A DNA stretch of 64,000 nt, taken from positions 45,425,244 through 45,489,243 of the forward strand of contig NC_091929.1 of NCBI RefSeq assembly GCF_041260155.1, written 5' to 3'. Of this stretch, positions 29,903-60,244 are shown one piece after another. This DNA comes from Ptychodera flava (lineage: Eukaryota; Hemichordata; Enteropneusta; Ptychoderidae). The translations under genes were made by a program, and so were the position numbers. Positions within the stretch are counted from its first letter, which is position 1, and every line of letters begins with the position of its first letter. The notes beneath the pieces were generated by a model. It was not told where the DNA came from, made no database searches, and was given only the letters and a program-made list of their open reading frames with translations.

Positions 29903-30374
29903 TTAAGATACTTTTCCAGTATTTTTGTTCAATTTGAAGCGTACAGTTTCTTGGCTTTCTGCCAAGGTCATGTCGGAATGCCTAGGGTTCAACTCATCAA
30001 CACAGCTTCTATGTGTGTGCCATGTCCTATTGATGTCATACTGAGGGCTTGATTTAAGTTTGGAATGCATATTATATATATTGCACAATGCGAAAAACGC
30101 TACTCTTTACAGTTAAACATACTTTAGCGAGACGTACGCACACAAGATGCACTTGTATCTGAAAGTATTCAAAAAGTTACAGCTGCAGTGTTGTCCCTTT
30201 CATTCTGTTTGAAATGGACATGGAAAGCAACGTCCAAATCAAAATGAAATGGATTTACTGTTCAAGAAACTTTAAGGAAAATCAGAGTGAAAACAGTCCA
30301 ACGTTTACATTGAAATTTAGAATCCAAGTGCTATGAAAAACAAGCCATGGAACAGTTGCAGGTACAGCAGGACT

Positions 30375-30540
30375 GTAGAGCGTTAACAATAGGGTGGCAG
30401 GTCAAACGATAGGGGTGACTGAATACGCTGAGGACAACAACTTCTATTGAAAGACCCGAGGTCGCTACACGGTGACATAAAGTACATTTCAAGTTCCTGA
30501 AAAAAAGATACTGAAGTAAGTTTTACTTTCTCTAAAGTTT
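30375..30540. repeat. Interspersed repeat, first of a pair
   Basis: It matches 49165-49305: GTCAAACGATAGGGGTGACTGAATA, GAGGACAACAA, CGTCGCTAC or GGTCGCTAC, and GATACTGAAGTAAGTTT occur in the same order and spacing. The family is unknown. Confidence 0.65.
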
Positions 30541-37556
<7,016 letters not shown>

Positions 37557-37715
37557 CTGCCTGCAAAGTTTACACATGAAAAGGACAGTGCAAACTTACA
37601 GTGCTCGTCGGCGTCTTAACCTTCACATCATCATCATCATCACCTATGTTGTCGTCATTTTTGCCGCGTTACCGGATGCCACTTGTCATCTTAATCCTTT
37701 GATGATCTATAGATT

Positions 37716-37721
37716 AATAAA
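37716..37721 (+). terminator. Likely polyadenylation signal of copy 3 (AATAAA)
   Basis: About 160 bases after the copy 3 stop codon, in A/T-rich context. Confidence 0.5.
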
Positions 37722-39620
37722 TCACCATGTGTTTACTAAGAAACGCAATAGCTTGTACAATTAGCTATAGTCATAATACTTAAAACGTTACGTTGACAGA
37801 GACTAAATATGTGTACAGTACAAAAATTTTCGAAAAATATCTTTATTTTTGTGAATTAGAAAAACAAGGAAAAAAGGAGGGGCAAGATAATCTTGCCGTG
37901 GTCGGCTTTGACTCCTGATCTGCCCCTACAGCTCTTGCTACTACAGGGTGAGCTAGAAACTGTACGTCGCAATCAATTGTTATATCGGTTCGTCAGAACT
38001 GTACAGTAATCCAGAATGGGCCAATATAGGGTAACTTTGAAAAGAATCCTTCACGTATTAGAGTTATTTATCCATTACAAAACGTGAAATCAGTAAACCT
38101 TTCAAGCATTTTCATTTCTGAAAAGCCAAATGACTCATAGACATGAAGCACTATGAATATATGCAGTTTTGTCAAAGGTTAAAATTGCACACTACGATTT
38201 TTACTTTCTATGTTCTATTTTCATAAATGTATACACCTGTGTAAAATGTGCAAAAGGTGCTTGAGAAACGTAACATTCGCATTTTGTACACGGTTGTGGC
38301 TTGTAGACACTATTCCTGGATGTTTTCCGACTTATTATTTTGATAATAAAGAATGTTTTGTTGTAAATAGCATCGATTGAGCCGTCTTTCTTTCCATCTG
38401 TGTGTTCAATATTTTGTACGTTTTTCTTCAACGTTTATGGCAGCACCGATCCATTCTATTTTCTAGGTTTCGATATCGTCATAATTACACCTTTGTCATA
38501 AATTATGGTTTCATTAAATCGCACGAAATGTGCGGTATGGCTTAAGAGACAATCATTCAGAAATTAACCTGACATCGTAGATGACAAAGTCCCTACTGAG
38601 TTTAAGGATTTAGCGGGTATTATTGACAGTGATGTGTACCAGAATATTAATAATTTTGAGCGACCCTACTTTTCCCTCCACTACTTGCAACTGAAAATGA
38701 TAATTTCTGTCCAGCAGTGAACACCAACTCATGTCAACTTCAAACGGCATTTCAGGACAACATGCATTTGCCAACCCGAATGTGATGCTTCTAGAAAATT
38801 ATACCAGGTTTATTTGTGAGCCAGGTGTCGAGGTATGTGAAAAAAGGGGAATGAACTAGTCTCAGCCTGGAAGATTCGAGTGGTGGTGCTGTTCATAAGC
38901 ATATAGGATTTTCGGTATGCGGAAATAATGTTTTGATACGAATTATCCCTTTTCATAGCACCATGAAGACTGTTACAGTATAAATAGCGGAAAAGGAAAA
39001 CGGAGGACAATGCAATAGTGTTTTGGACATGAAAAAAATAAATCAAGCAGCTACTAAAACTATGTGTATACGTGTGTAAGAGTGTATTATGCCACTACAA
39101 AGTTTGATGAACTTGGTCCTGACTTGTCAGACTGGACGTCTGGACATGCGAAAAGGCGCCTTTAAGTCACATTGGATCATTTCGTTAAACAAATTAATAT
39201 GCATAATTATGGCACAGTGACGTTCACTATCCTTTTATACCAAGCATGAGTGGAATGTCATGTCCAAGAAATAGCAACGATACTCCGACGGACATACACG
39301 TGACAATCAAGCTGTATGTGGGACACATTCCCGACGGGGACTTAGCAAGGACATTGAGTTCAAAGGCAGTGCAATTGTCTTTGGGAATGTTCTTCGTTTG
39401 TTTGTTGTTGTGACATCGTCCTTAACATTTTCGACTCAGGCCGCTTCTTGAGTTCTATTTGTCTTTCGGGATTCATAAATAGACATAGCAAATGTAGCGT
39501 TTGCTGGATGATTTGTGAGACAGATTCAGATTCAGATTCATGTCTATGAGACAGATTCAGCGGCTCATTCCTACAACGCTTAAAAACGTCCATCTGACGT
39601 GACACGCGCCAGCTGCTGCC
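37722..39620. other. Intergenic between copies 3 and 4
   Basis: No gene, array or clear element is seen. Open frames here are short and without recognisable domains. Confidence 0.45.
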
Positions 39621-39735
39621 ATCGACGTCACAAATATATATGCAGTGATTCAAAAAACCTGCAAGCCTTTGAATTCTTATACGGAAACCATAGCGATATT
39701 ACAATTGCATCGAAATACTACAGCACCTGCCACAG
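39621..39735 (+). promoter_or_regulatory. Candidate promoter and 5' UTR exon of copy 4
   Basis: A CGACGTCA element (39623-39630) and a TATA-like ATATATAT (39634-39641) are followed about 95 bases later by a strong donor, CACAG|GTAAGA, at 39736. A 5' UTR exon of roughly 39665-39735 spliced to an acceptor just before the ATG (gtttctgag, ending 40241) would explain the arrangement. Inference from signals only. Confidence 0.35.
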
Positions 39736-40240
39736 GTAAGAAGACGATGCTGAGTCTCAAAGTTCTTGTTTTGCTGGGATTTTACAAACACAAGACTACA
39801 ACAGGTCTAGTCAAAGTTCGCATCGATGCCAGGCAAATATGTAAAACAACGTATAAATTTTCTGATCTTTTTGCATCTGTGTCTTTAAGCACTGAAGCCT
39901 TGCGCGTTACGTGGAATTTGAAAATGGTATTTTAACAGACCAGAGTGACTCATTTACCTGTAAATTGAGAGACACATTATTCTGTTCACATGCAGGCTAG
40001 GGATGTGATTAAATTCTATGAAATATGAAAAAACCGATATTAACAGTTATTGTCATGCATTAGGGGTGGCAGGATTCTCCATGGCGAACACTCTCGTTGC
40101 ACAAGCTGCGCGTCTGGAGCGCCAGTAGCTATACTGCACTACATTATAACGTCAATTATAACAGTATGGTAACAGTTAATTTTTTTTTTAATATTTCACA
40201 GACATATCACACCCCTAATCCGCCTGTGTGCTGTTTCTGA

Positions 40241-46865
<6,625 letters not shown>

Positions 46866-49164
46866 CTTCCCGTAAATTGAACAAGTGCATGTCCTTATGA
46901 ATATCTCTTGTTCCTCGCCCCTTGCTCTTCACATCGTCGTCGACTATTTACTCACCGGTATGCTGGATGTTGACCAACTTGATTCCCCCCGGGAAGCTCC
47001 CAATATTTTAATATCGGGGGGTGCCGTCCATGTTCACAATATCTTCTAATGAGTATCCCAAAAATATGACCCATTGTTAGAAATTGTCTCGACACTTGAA
47101 GTATCCAGTTGCCGAACAGAAGAACCGTCTACCATCATTAATAAATAAAATAACGTCACATTTTGAAATCAGCATTAGTCATAATTATACGTTGGTTCAA
47201 TAGCGTTCTTTTAATATGATTATGTGCTTACATATTTCTCTGACAAATTACGGTCGCCATCGTTGATTTTGCTCTGATATTGTTTTGTAAGTTTAGTGGA
47301 CTAAGCTAGTTACCAGACTCCTCATCAGATAATATTTCGACCTGTTCAAAGTAATCAATATGATAATGAGTTTTGCTTCTTTTTACTTGGTTTAACGATC
47401 AGAAATCGTAATTTTTTTCCAGGATCATAAAAGTTATCCGCGTTTGTCTCTATAATTCCAGTTTTAAGGTTACCAGATACTAATTAGTGTAAGTTCTTGG
47501 AACGAATGAAAAAAGTGGTGAACTCCTATTTTACTTCTGACTGCAACTCTTTTTAAAGCTCAAAAGGATGGTGTATTTTAATACTTTCTTGGTTCTATTT
47601 CTAAGTTTCTCTTATCAATATTTTGTATGTGCTATATACTACTAATAAAGAATAAATTACAGTAACTTTGTGTATTGTTTGAATGATACCTGCTTATTCT
47701 TCACTCCCGGCCTAAATTATGTTGAAATAGAATATTGGTCTGCATACACAAGGCACTGAGTAAAATATGCCATGTTATTGTTGATAAAAGGACGGTAACC
47801 CAGACTGAAAATTGTTTGTCAGCAGTGACGTAAAGAGTTGAACATTTGGCATTTTGGCGTGACGTCTGGGTGGAGCAATAAACACTATATTACAGACAAA
47901 ACAAATGAAAATAAAAAAACTTTCACAAGTTGACCTTTAAAAAGGTATGGACCGCTTTTCTTGTTATTATCTACAATGTAGCGTCAAATTTGCCGTAGAG
48001 TCCCATAGGAGACCAACCTGCGACCTTCTGCGGGTTAATTCACTCAAAATTTCCCTTATCTGGCATTTATCTTCTTTTCTATTTGTGTACCGTAAAGGTA
48101 AATTCGTTTCCGAATAAGATATGAAATTCGTAAGTTTGCTGCTCTAAATCCTCACCTGTTACTCGCTTCACCTTGTGAGTGTGTATCTTCGGCCGCCTCA
48201 AGTGACATCCGGGCACTTCGTATATTTTCAAGTGTTAGTTTCAAGTTGGTATATCGCAAATTTGGCGGACATTAGTATTGGCTAGGGCCATTTGAGTGAA
48301 GACCAGTGCTAGAAGACGTTAATTGGTTCAATCATTGCAAATATGCGCCTAAACCGCGACTGCATTCAGCCAATCATATAGCTTGCTATGCTTTTTATAT
48401 CTTTACAGCCAATGTTGTCTACCTTAGTCACGTTACGCGTTATCATTTTGAAGTTGGGTTCTTCGTGTTTTTTTTCAATCCAGGCAATCGCAACGTTGAC
48501 ACAAATAAAGATTTGGTGATACTGTACTACCAATGATGTGCCACCTTACTTCAAAGTTTAGGAAGCTGGGCACAAAACCCTGCTACATTGTTCCAAATTT
48601 TACGTATATCAATCATTTTGCTCAGTGTTTATGACTGAACTGGGATCACCAGAAGTATATATCCGCTTTTCTTGAGCTTCTCTCAGCATAACGATCAATA
48701 AATTAATGTCGTATTCGCGCCTCATTGGTGCAAACTTTTCACCTCATTAACATTAAATAGGTCTCCAGACTACGGTGCCTTATTTCGTTACAGGTACGAA
48801 AAATACAGCTAGAAAGTAAAAAACACTCCCTAGACCTCGTAAAGCTACCTTATCTGGCTGAGTAATGTTGTTATCAAACTATTACATCGCTAAATGTGAA
48901 GTTTTTTTACATGGGTGCGGTGGCGTTTAGGCCTATCCAAACTCACAAAAGACCAGAGAAAATAAAACGACCCAAACTCACTTCGAGTTTTAGCCCCAGG
49001 GACTAATCTATGTCTGTCTTTAGATTTTCTCGCATTCTTCTCCGGCATCCCATTGTTTAAAACATCAAAATGAAAGCTTACATGCCTGCCTTTTTCAGAA
49101 AACGATAAAATTTGAGTGCGAGCAAAAGTCAACCTGAGATAATCTAAAGCTTATGAGCCGTAGT
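46866..49164. other. 3' UTR of copy 4 and intergenic
   Basis: AATAAA hexamers at 47140-47145 and 47644-47656 are candidate ends of the copy 4 transcript. No other gene is recognised. Confidence 0.4.
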
Positions 49165-49305
49165 AGAGCGCCCTCAATAATGTCGTAGGTCAAGTGATAG
49201 GGGTCACTGAATATTGACCGAGGACGACAATTGACACGCGTCGCTACGGTGTAACATCTTGCATACGTCAGGTTCTTGAAAACGGATACTGAAGTAAGTT
49301 TATTT
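49165..49305. repeat. Interspersed repeat, second of a pair
   Basis: It shares ordered blocks with 30375-30540 (GATAGGGGTCACTGAATA, GAGGACGACAA, GATACTGAAGTAAGTTT). Open frames that follow at 49341-50122 are unusually long for this window (122 and 141 codons) and may belong to the same unknown element. Confidence 0.6.
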
Positions 49306-51863
49306 TCCCGTGAATACTTTGTTTGAAATGATTTTACAAAATGTTCGCAGTACGTCGGAGCGCAAAGCGCATGTTTGACGAGATTGGATATGGTGTAGTT
49401 ATGAGCATGCTTAGCTTTGTTGTCCACGTTGTAACTTGTCCAGAACGCTGTACGTACGCCAACGATGAGTCGACAATACTGCAGCTGCAGCAAGTTTGTA
49501 CACGGCGGCATAATTACGCCAAGTCCTCTAAATTACTAGCAAATTTAATGGGGTTAGATGGCTGTTCAGTAAACGCTCGCCAGCTCCGAACGCTCAATAT
49601 CAAAGATAAACCGACCGCCACGTTCATTTTAGCGTACACGCCGACAGCGCCCAGAATGTCAAATTACAACTTGTGTGTGCATGACTTTGCAAATGTTTGG
49701 GTTATATAACCAATCCATCGTGTCAACTACTTCATTGTTTTGTCTGCGTGCCGAAGTCCCCATTCAGTTGCCGTTGTCACATGGCCAAGAATAAACCGTT
49801 ATGTTATTATCAAAGGGGAAAGGGAAAAGAAGGAAAAAATCCAGAAGCCAGTACAAGCGTGGATACAATGAGCCTTCGCTATTATGGCGTGGAACTTGCA
49901 AAGAAGGTCGAGGGCACACTGCGAAAGTATACTATTGTAGACACCCATGTATTTGCACCACTGGGGCGAAGTACAGGTTTCTGTCCACGCCCATGCCCGG
50001 AGTACGTTCTGTCAGAACTGATCACTACACCAAAGAGTTGTAAAACAATACGTGGGAAGGAGTTTCCAGCCAGACAGTGTTTTGACTCTACAAACCCGGG
50101 TAAAACCCTTCGAGTTTACTAATAATTAGTACTCTCAATGTCAGCGTGGTGCTCTTGAAATATAAACTTGGACTGAAATGTAAATTTGCATAACGGGGAT
50201 TTGTAATCAAAGCCTGCAGCCGGCGAAAATGACTGACTGGCCAGTGAAAAAGACAACAACAACAACACGTGACCTGCCGGCTATTTTCATCGAAGGGAAA
50301 ATACAATATCTCACGTTTTTGGTGAAGGGATGACAGTTATGCCTTAATTACCGATTTCCAACTTTACTTGACACAGTGGGTCATTTTTAAGCCATTCGGT
50401 ATACAGTATCATATGGCAGCACAGACAGTGTTCCAAATTTACACATGAACTATTTCTCATATTTCAAAACCAAATACAGCAGGATACATGTGTCATGGGT
50501 TTTTTCCATGGCTCCAAGTTAATTGCCTTTAGTATATAGGCTAGGCTACAGAAAAGTACTTTTCATTCCTATCAGGACCATGTGGTAAAATTTTGTTAAC
50601 AATATTGACAACAACAACAACAAATAATAAGTGAAACGATAATTGATGCGTCATCCAATTACATGTACTAATATTACAATTCCTCTCGTATGAAATAAGC
50701 TTTGACGACCATGAAGTGCAATTAAATTGTCAGTTTTAACCTGTTCACCCAAATTGTCAGTACATGCATCCACAATCACCATTGAAAACAATAGGTTTGG
50801 GCCAAACCATGGTCGTGATAGGGTCAAAACTGTATGTATGGTCAGAATGTCATGCCAGAACACACACTGATCATGTGATAGTATTTCTTATTGTTTACTG
50901 TTGAAAGAATTCTGTCCTGAAAATGTTGCAACGAGTGTCATAGCTCTTAAAATAATCCTATACTCAGTTTGCACACTAATTTGTCATATTAGAGTTTCTC
51001 ATTTTGCATATAATCACTTTAGAAACTTCATGAAATATTCTCAGCAGTGTTTCATCCAGGATCGTACTTAGTAACAGGAGGGGATTGTACCTCCCCCATG
51101 CCACCATTACAAGGGTTGGGGGGATTTGGAATTATCAAGGAGGGGGTTGTCATCCATTGTTTTCATAGAAATTATTCTGTGCGACTTTTTTAAGTGAAAA
51201 GGCCTTAAAGGGACTTAAATCTGCTTACTGCATAAGTAACAGAACAGAACACTGAACAGTTTTCAACAATAGTAAGAGTTAATCCTGTACAGCTCACAAA
51301 TTATGAATCAAAACGTGTCCACTACTCAGTATCATTCAAGACAAAGAAATAATATACTGGGTCCAAAGAAGAGACAAAAAATGACTTAAGGATCATCTTG
51401 AACCACCATTTACGGATGGTACCACTAAACAAAGTGGTCAGTAAAACCATTGAACACAATTTGTTGTAATCGGGGAGGGGGGAAGGGGGGGGGCGTAGAA
51501 TGAGAACAGTGTTTTTGAAAGGTGTGTCATCAACAGAAGCTAAATCAAAGAATATACCAATTGATATTGAAGTGTTGGTACTTGTTACATTGTCACTTGC
51601 CTGCAAATCCCCACTGTGTGTTTATTTGACATGATGTAGGGCATACCGGTAGCTTGCCATATTTGGAGAATCCTGCAATCCCTTAGCCAATATGTAACAC
51701 TAATCAGTCATTCCTACACAAATACATACAAGTATAATTTCCCTGGTATTGAGTCAAAGAAAACACTCCTAAACCGTTCACCACCATTTCCCTCTCTAGA
51801 CAGTACTTTACCCTTGAAAACGATGCAATTGTTTCAAACTACGGTGGTGAAAGGGTTAATTAA
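49306..51863. other. Intergenic with unassigned open frames
   Basis: Overlapping + strand frames at 49341-49709 and 49697-50122 have mixed composition (for example YGVELAKKVEGTLRKYTIVD) but no family I recognise and no clear splice or polyadenylation context. Two members of an ~85-base repeat with ends like CCTTTTCACC and GGTGAAAGGGTTAA lie near 50740-50826 and 51776-51858. Confidence 0.3.
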
Positions 51864-52214
51864 GGGCAGAACGCACCTCGGGGACAGAAATTCGGGCCTT
51901 CAAATTTGTCAATTTTCTTCTGACCTACCACTTGTGGGGGCTTCATTTGAAGCTCTTGGCGAAAGAAAAGTTTTCACCGTCTTAGTTTTTCGAAAATCGG
52001 AAATTTTATTTTTTCCCATAGAGTTAACACAGGGGTGGCGGCCATTTTGAATTTCAAATATCGAGAAATCGCAAGTTATTTGTCTCTCTAGTACCAAAGT
52101 TTGCACGGTGACCCCTGATTTTTATTCTTGCTTTGGTAAGAGAATGGTTGAAAGTTTCGCTGAGGAAAGTTTGAGCAAAAGTTTAAGTCTTTCACTTTCG
52201 AGGTGCATATTACC
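51864..52214 (+). mobile_element. TTAA-targeted MITE, copy F (best preserved)
   Basis: It is exactly 351 bases between TTAA (51860-51863) and TTAA (52215-52218). The ends are GGGCAGAACGCACCTCGGGG and CGAGGTGCATATTACC, which form an imperfect terminal inverted repeat. There is no coding capacity. Confidence 0.85.
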
Positions 52215-54887
<2,673 letters not shown>

Positions 54888-55714
54888 TAACAAATTGACA
54901 CGCTAAAATTATGTTTGATGATTTTACATACTTGATAATATCATTGCATATTTTTTTAACCCATTTAGGCCTGAATTTTTGGTAACTTTCGTCAGCTATC
55001 CCGATATTTAGGGATTTAAGCCTGTAAGGATTAAACAGAAGCTTTCATCATATTTAATTTTCTGTCGTAATGACAATAAACTGATTCTGCCAACAGTGTC
55101 ATTGTAAATATACAGTTGACATAATGATTGAATTTCACTAAAATAAGTAGCAGCAACATTTGATGATTTTTATCTCTATTGATTTTAATGTCAATCACAT
55201 TGTCTTGTACTACTCCCCAAAGCATGTTGATATCAAGCTGCCTCACACGAGAGAAATTAGTGAGCAAAATTTCATTCCAGGCTGTTTGCTCAGCTAGTTT
55301 ACTCTCGTGTGCAGGCGATTTTTCCTGAGTTTTTGTCCTCACCAACAGTTGAGCAAAATATCCAACATCCTTGTTATTTTTTGCCTTGCAAGGCAAATTC
55401 CTCACCATGTGTGCCAGAGATAGTGATTTTCCTCACGTCTTTTTGACTGAAGCGCACATGTGGAGATCACATGACAGTGCAAAATGACCGCCCATTGCCT
55501 GGCCCGTAGCATTGAAAACGCAGTCACTTGTTGTTCGATACATGGCAAATACTGTCAAAATACATGACAAAAAAGATAGATCGGCCTATCTTTTTAATGT
55601 TTACAGCCATCGGAGCCATTTTATCTGAAACACAATTTTTTTTTATTTTGCCTAAGGAGTAGATGATAGTTATTTGGCTTCAACTTGATCACGGTACAGC
55701 TTTTGCAGTGATTT

Positions 55715-56740
55715 TTAGCTCCCATAGCCATATGTATATATGGCAATGGAAGCTATTCTTATAGGCTAGGGAAATGTCTGTATGTCTGTATGTCTGTATG
55801 TCTGTCCGTCAACATCAAAAACTCCAAAACCGCTGCACATTTCATCTTGATATTTGGTGTGTACATGGATGATGGGCTGTAGATGAGATTTTGTTCAAAT
55901 GAAGTTGTCATTGCCAAAAATATGCAAATTAAGTGAAAAAATGTAAAAACAGTCAAAATTGAAAATCTCAATAACCACTGAGCAGATTACATGAAAAATT
56001 AGCATGTAAGTACTTTGGGCTGACCTGAAATAATTGTGCTTTTTTTGATTTTTTGATATTGTTGAAAATATACAAATTAGTGCCAAAAAAGGCGTTTTTG
56101 GTAAAAAATCTTCTTCTTCATGAACCGCTGGTCAGACAGCTTTGATATTTGGTATACAGGTCCCTAGGGATAACCCAAATTGGATTTGTTCAAATTGTGA
56201 TGAAATATGCAAATCTGTATTTTTAAGGAATTTTTTGTCATTTTTGGTCAAAAATTTATTTCATCAAAACCGCTCGTCTGACAGCTTTGATATTTGGTAT
56301 ACAGTTCCTACAGATAAACTAAATATGATATATAGAATATATGATGAAATCTGCAATTTTGTATTTTTGGTGCAATTTTGACATTTTTGGTCAAAAAATG
56401 TGTTTCTCAAAAACTACTTGTCTGATGCCTTTGATATTTGGTATACAGGTTCCTGGGGGTTCTCCTAGTGTGATACAGTGAAATTTGATGAAATCTTCAA
56501 TTTTGTATTTTTGGTCAAAATATTTGTTTCTCAAAAGTTACTCATGTGATAGCTTTGATATTTGGTATACATTTTTATACATAATTATGATGAAATCATC
56601 AATTTTGTATTTTTGCAGCTAATGTTGCCATTTTAGGTCAGGCCATCCTGAAATGAGCCATCAAAGATCTCAACCATCTTCATCAATACATATGTCACAA
56701 AAGTTGCTCTCTACATAACACAGCAGAGCTCTGTCGACTA
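55715..56740. repeat. ~150-bp diverged tandem repeats in copy 5 intron 2
   Basis: TTTGATATTTGGTATACAG recurs about every 140-150 bases from 56139 to 56570 (and weakly at 56780), with AAAACCGCT..TCTGACAGC before it. A (TGTATGTC)n run and GTCCGTCAACATCAAAAACTC at 55770-55830 head the array. The structure resembles the 150-bp array at 43.7-45.2 kb, with a different sequence. Confidence 0.75.
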
Positions 56741-57960
56741 TTGGGTCGCTTGTTTTTTTCAAAACCGCTGGTCAGACAGCTTTAATATTTGGTTAACAGG
56801 TCCCTAGGATGACCTTAGTGAGATGATTTCATACAGTCAGGACTCAGGAAATACTTAATTTTGTATCCATGTCTATAGTAGCTTCAGGGACATTGGCCCT
56901 ATGTTTAAGATAATGTTGTGATTCAGTAAGCATTTGAAATGGTAAACTGTATTTGGTGTTGAAATGCGGTAAAAAATAATGAGAAAACATAGCTGAGGTG
57001 ATTTCAGCAGGTTTGGTTTCCAACAAATATATTCAAAGTTTTTTTCAATGTTAAAGAGTGATGGAGGGGGGGGGGGGGGTCTTGGCAGATTTTGAAAAAA
57101 TCCAAACAAATGTCAATAAAAAAATCAGCCACAGAAGGTTGTCAAAAAGAAAAGGTGGGATAGTGGGAAAAAAAGAATGTACAGTGTATCGGATAAAAAA
57201 GATGTTCCTCATCAATCTTCCAGACAACCCCCTTTTATCAAATGGTACACCCCTGATATATTTTTGTGTGCCATTAAACATGCAGTGTATTTTAGTTTAA
57301 GATGTCAATCAAGTTAGGTAAGGATTTGAAAGGAATAGTCAAGTTCACCACAGTTTAACTTTATCTCTTGTGTCATCATCCTTGTGTAATTGTTAAGTTT
57401 GTAAGTTTGTAAGTTGCTCCAGATGTGGATATACCAGCGGTTCTGGAAGAAAACAATGTTTACTTTTCCCTATAGGGTTTCTGAGTTAATGATTGCATGT
57501 TGAAATCTCTCCAAGTATCTGGTGCATGGGCAAGTAAATATTGGTTGCATGTTATGTATTTCAGTCTATGTCAAATATTGTAAATGAAAAATCTAGAACA
57601 GTTTGCTGTGTGCTTGTAAAAGATAACATGTATGTCAATTAAATTATATAAAATAATTAAATATTAAATATTAAATTAAATTATGTCAATTAAATATTAA
57701 AACTGCCTTGCAGTTTGATTGTCTTAAAAATTATCACAGAAGTAGAAAACGAAAAGAAACTAATCAAATTGCTGTAACATATTCACCATCAGTGTCTGTA
57801 GGCCTATACTTTACTATTTTATCATTACATTCAGCTTTTTTGTTATATCTTTATCACTCTCCATGGGCCAAGGCACACTTGGGGTCAATGTCCATCACTC
57901 TGTGCCAGTCTGTGAATGTCAGTCTGTCTGTATTTAGGCCCATGTTTCATACAATTGGTG
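56741..57960. other. Copy 5 intron 2, between arrays
   Basis: Poly-G at 57065-57078 and an A/T-rich TTAAATATT repeat at 57635-57700 are the only structures. No gene is seen. Confidence 0.45.
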
Positions 57961-58800
57961 GTTTGTTTTGATAACTATATTTGGTATATAGGGATAACCT
58001 AGCAATACAATTTTTTTGACAAAATGTGACATGACTTCGGTGACCTTTGACCTCAAATATACATATTTGTCCATAACTCAGTAACCACAAGTGCTACACC
58101 CTTCATGTATAGTATGATGGGACACCTTATTATGCCACATATTGTACCTCATTAATTATGTGCATATCTAATTTTGAGCAAGCCAATAGAGCCAGAGGTC
58201 TGATTTTTGATATATAGGGATAACTATAGGAGAGAATTTTTTTTGACAAAATGTAATGTGACCTCGGTGACCTTTGACCTCAAATATTCATATTTGTCCA
58301 TAACTCAGTAACCACAAGTGCTACACCCTTCATATATGGTATGATGGGACACCTTATGACGCCACATATTGTACCTCATTAATTATGCACATATCTCATT
58401 CTGAGCAAGCCAATAGAGCTGGATGTCTGATTTTTGGTATATAGGGATAACTATAGGAGAGAAATTTTTTGACCAAATGTCATATGACCTCGATGACCTT
58501 TTACCTAAAATATACGTTTATGTCAAGTGCTATGTCCTTTGTATTTAGTAGGATGGGAGACCTTATGACAACACATGCTTTACCTCATTAATTTTGCACA
58601 CATCTAATTCTGGGCAAGCAAATAGAGCTAGAGGTCTGATTTTTTGGCATATAGGGATTAATTAGCAATATATTTTTTTTCAAAATGTCATGTGACCTCG
58701 ATGACCTTTGACCTTGATTATACATATATATGCATATCTCAGTAACAACAAGTTCTATACCCTCCAATTTATTATGCGTATATGTATTTCTTGGCTGGCC
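57961..58800. repeat. ~226-bp tandem array, first block (four units)
   Basis: Units share TTTGGTATATAGGGATAAC, then TTTTTTTGACAAAATGT, GGTGACCTTTGACCTCAAATAT, TGTCCATAACTCAGTAACC and TGTACCTCATTAATTATG. The last units are more diverged. Confidence 0.92.
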
Positions 58801-59094
58801 AATACTGCTAGAGGTCTGATCTTTTTTCCCGATTTAGAACCATAACTTAAGACATGCCTCATGTGTTTCAAATTGGGAACAACGACATAGACCTATTTGC
58901 CCATAGATCTCAACATATACACTCCAGTGATACTTCTTAATGACCACATTTCCCTGCCCATCAAGACTAATACTCCTATTACAAGTAGGGACTGTCATTG
59001 TCAATGACTTGTTTAGTTAATGGTTGTATCACAGTATTCGATATATCTAATTCTGAATTTTTTCCATTTTATATTCTGAATAAATACATTAACC

Positions 59095-59182
59095 TTTTCA
59101 CCCCCAGTTCCCTGTATACAGGTCCAACTTTACCATAGAAAACAATGGATTTTGGACAAACCATGGTGGTGAAAGGGTTAAA
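59095..59182. repeat. ~85-bp short inverted-end repeat, one of a dispersed family
   Basis: The ends are CCTTTTCACC and GGTGAAAGGGTTAA, with AAACAATGGATTTTGGACAAACCATGG inside. Relatives lie near 50740, 51776, 53279 (copy 5 intron 1), 33170 (copy 3 intron 1) and 63680. These look like very small MITEs. Confidence 0.6.
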
Positions 59183-59782
59183 CATATTTCACTGTCTCCG
59201 GTACATTACATTTAAGTATTTTCACTTCATGCACTTTATCCCTTTCACACATGTTCAAATATCTGACCAGAGAACAAACACTAAATAGTCCAGGATGGGA
59301 GCTACAGTGTCATTGACGCGATTTTTATAGAAATATATTAATACTTCATGTATTCTATCATACTTTTTAATGTAGATACCGTACTGGTGTTTTTTAATCG
59401 GTACATCTGTTGACATTTATTGCCACCGTCATGCACACACATTCAAGGACCACCATTAAACTACCGTAGTGAGACCACTGCAATATTTTTAGCCCTGAAA
59501 GATCTTTTTCAGAGTTTGACTGCAAAACTGGAGTGCAGATGGTTTAAAATACTAGCAATGATGGCAAACTGTCTCCTTTCTGCAATCAGTTTGAGTTCCA
59601 TTTCTAGTCTGTTGTTCAGTGTTGACCTTAAATTTTATTACCTGGGCAACTGTCCTGCATACAATTTGAAGAATGTGATTTTTGCATGGATGGGTGACCC
59701 ATTCATGAACTGGTGATAAATTCTACGATCAAGGACAAAAAGCTTTCAAGTAGTCAAGCATTCACACTGCTTCTATTACAGT

Positions 59783-60244
59783 CTTAGTCCCCACGGACAC
59801 CGTCCGGGGGGACTTATAGGTTTGGTCATGTCCGTGCGTCCGTCCGTTCACGCAGATATCTCAGAGATGCCCAGGTCAATTTCTTTCAAACTTTGCACAA
59901 GGATAGTACCCTACCCCATACAGATGCACGTCGATTTGTTTCACAATGCGATCAAATTTGGCCGTGTTAGAGGACTTTTTAGTTTTCACCTCCATAGACT
60001 CCCATGTATAAGGCCGTCTCCATAGACTCCCATGTATAAGGCAGTCCATAGACTCCCATGTATAAGGCAGTCCATAGACTCCCATGTATAAGGCCGAGAA
60101 AAATAAAAATTTAGTTTCTCATCGTATTCATATTGGAAAAAGGATGCAGTGACACAGTTTTTAGTCCCAACGGATGAAGTCCAGGGGGCTTATAGATTGG
60201 GTCATGTCCGTCCATGAGTCCATCCGTGAGTCCATCCTTTCACG
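59783..60244 (-). repeat. Two inverted copies of the GC-hairpin/(GTCC)n terminal module and a 26-bp minisatellite
   Basis: TTAGTCCCCACGGACACCGTCC and GTGCGTCCGTCCGTTCACGC at 59783-59855, and TTTTAGTCCCAACGGATGAAG and CCGTCCATGAGTCC at 60160-60240, are reverse-orientation relatives of the module at 45107-45196. Between them, CCATAGACTCCCATGTATAAGG is repeated four to five times (59993-60096). Confidence 0.75.

Noticed and set aside
55031-55408. 125-codon minus-strand frame in copy 5 intron 2
   Set aside because: No recognisable domain, no splice context and within a repeat-rich intron; most likely chance.
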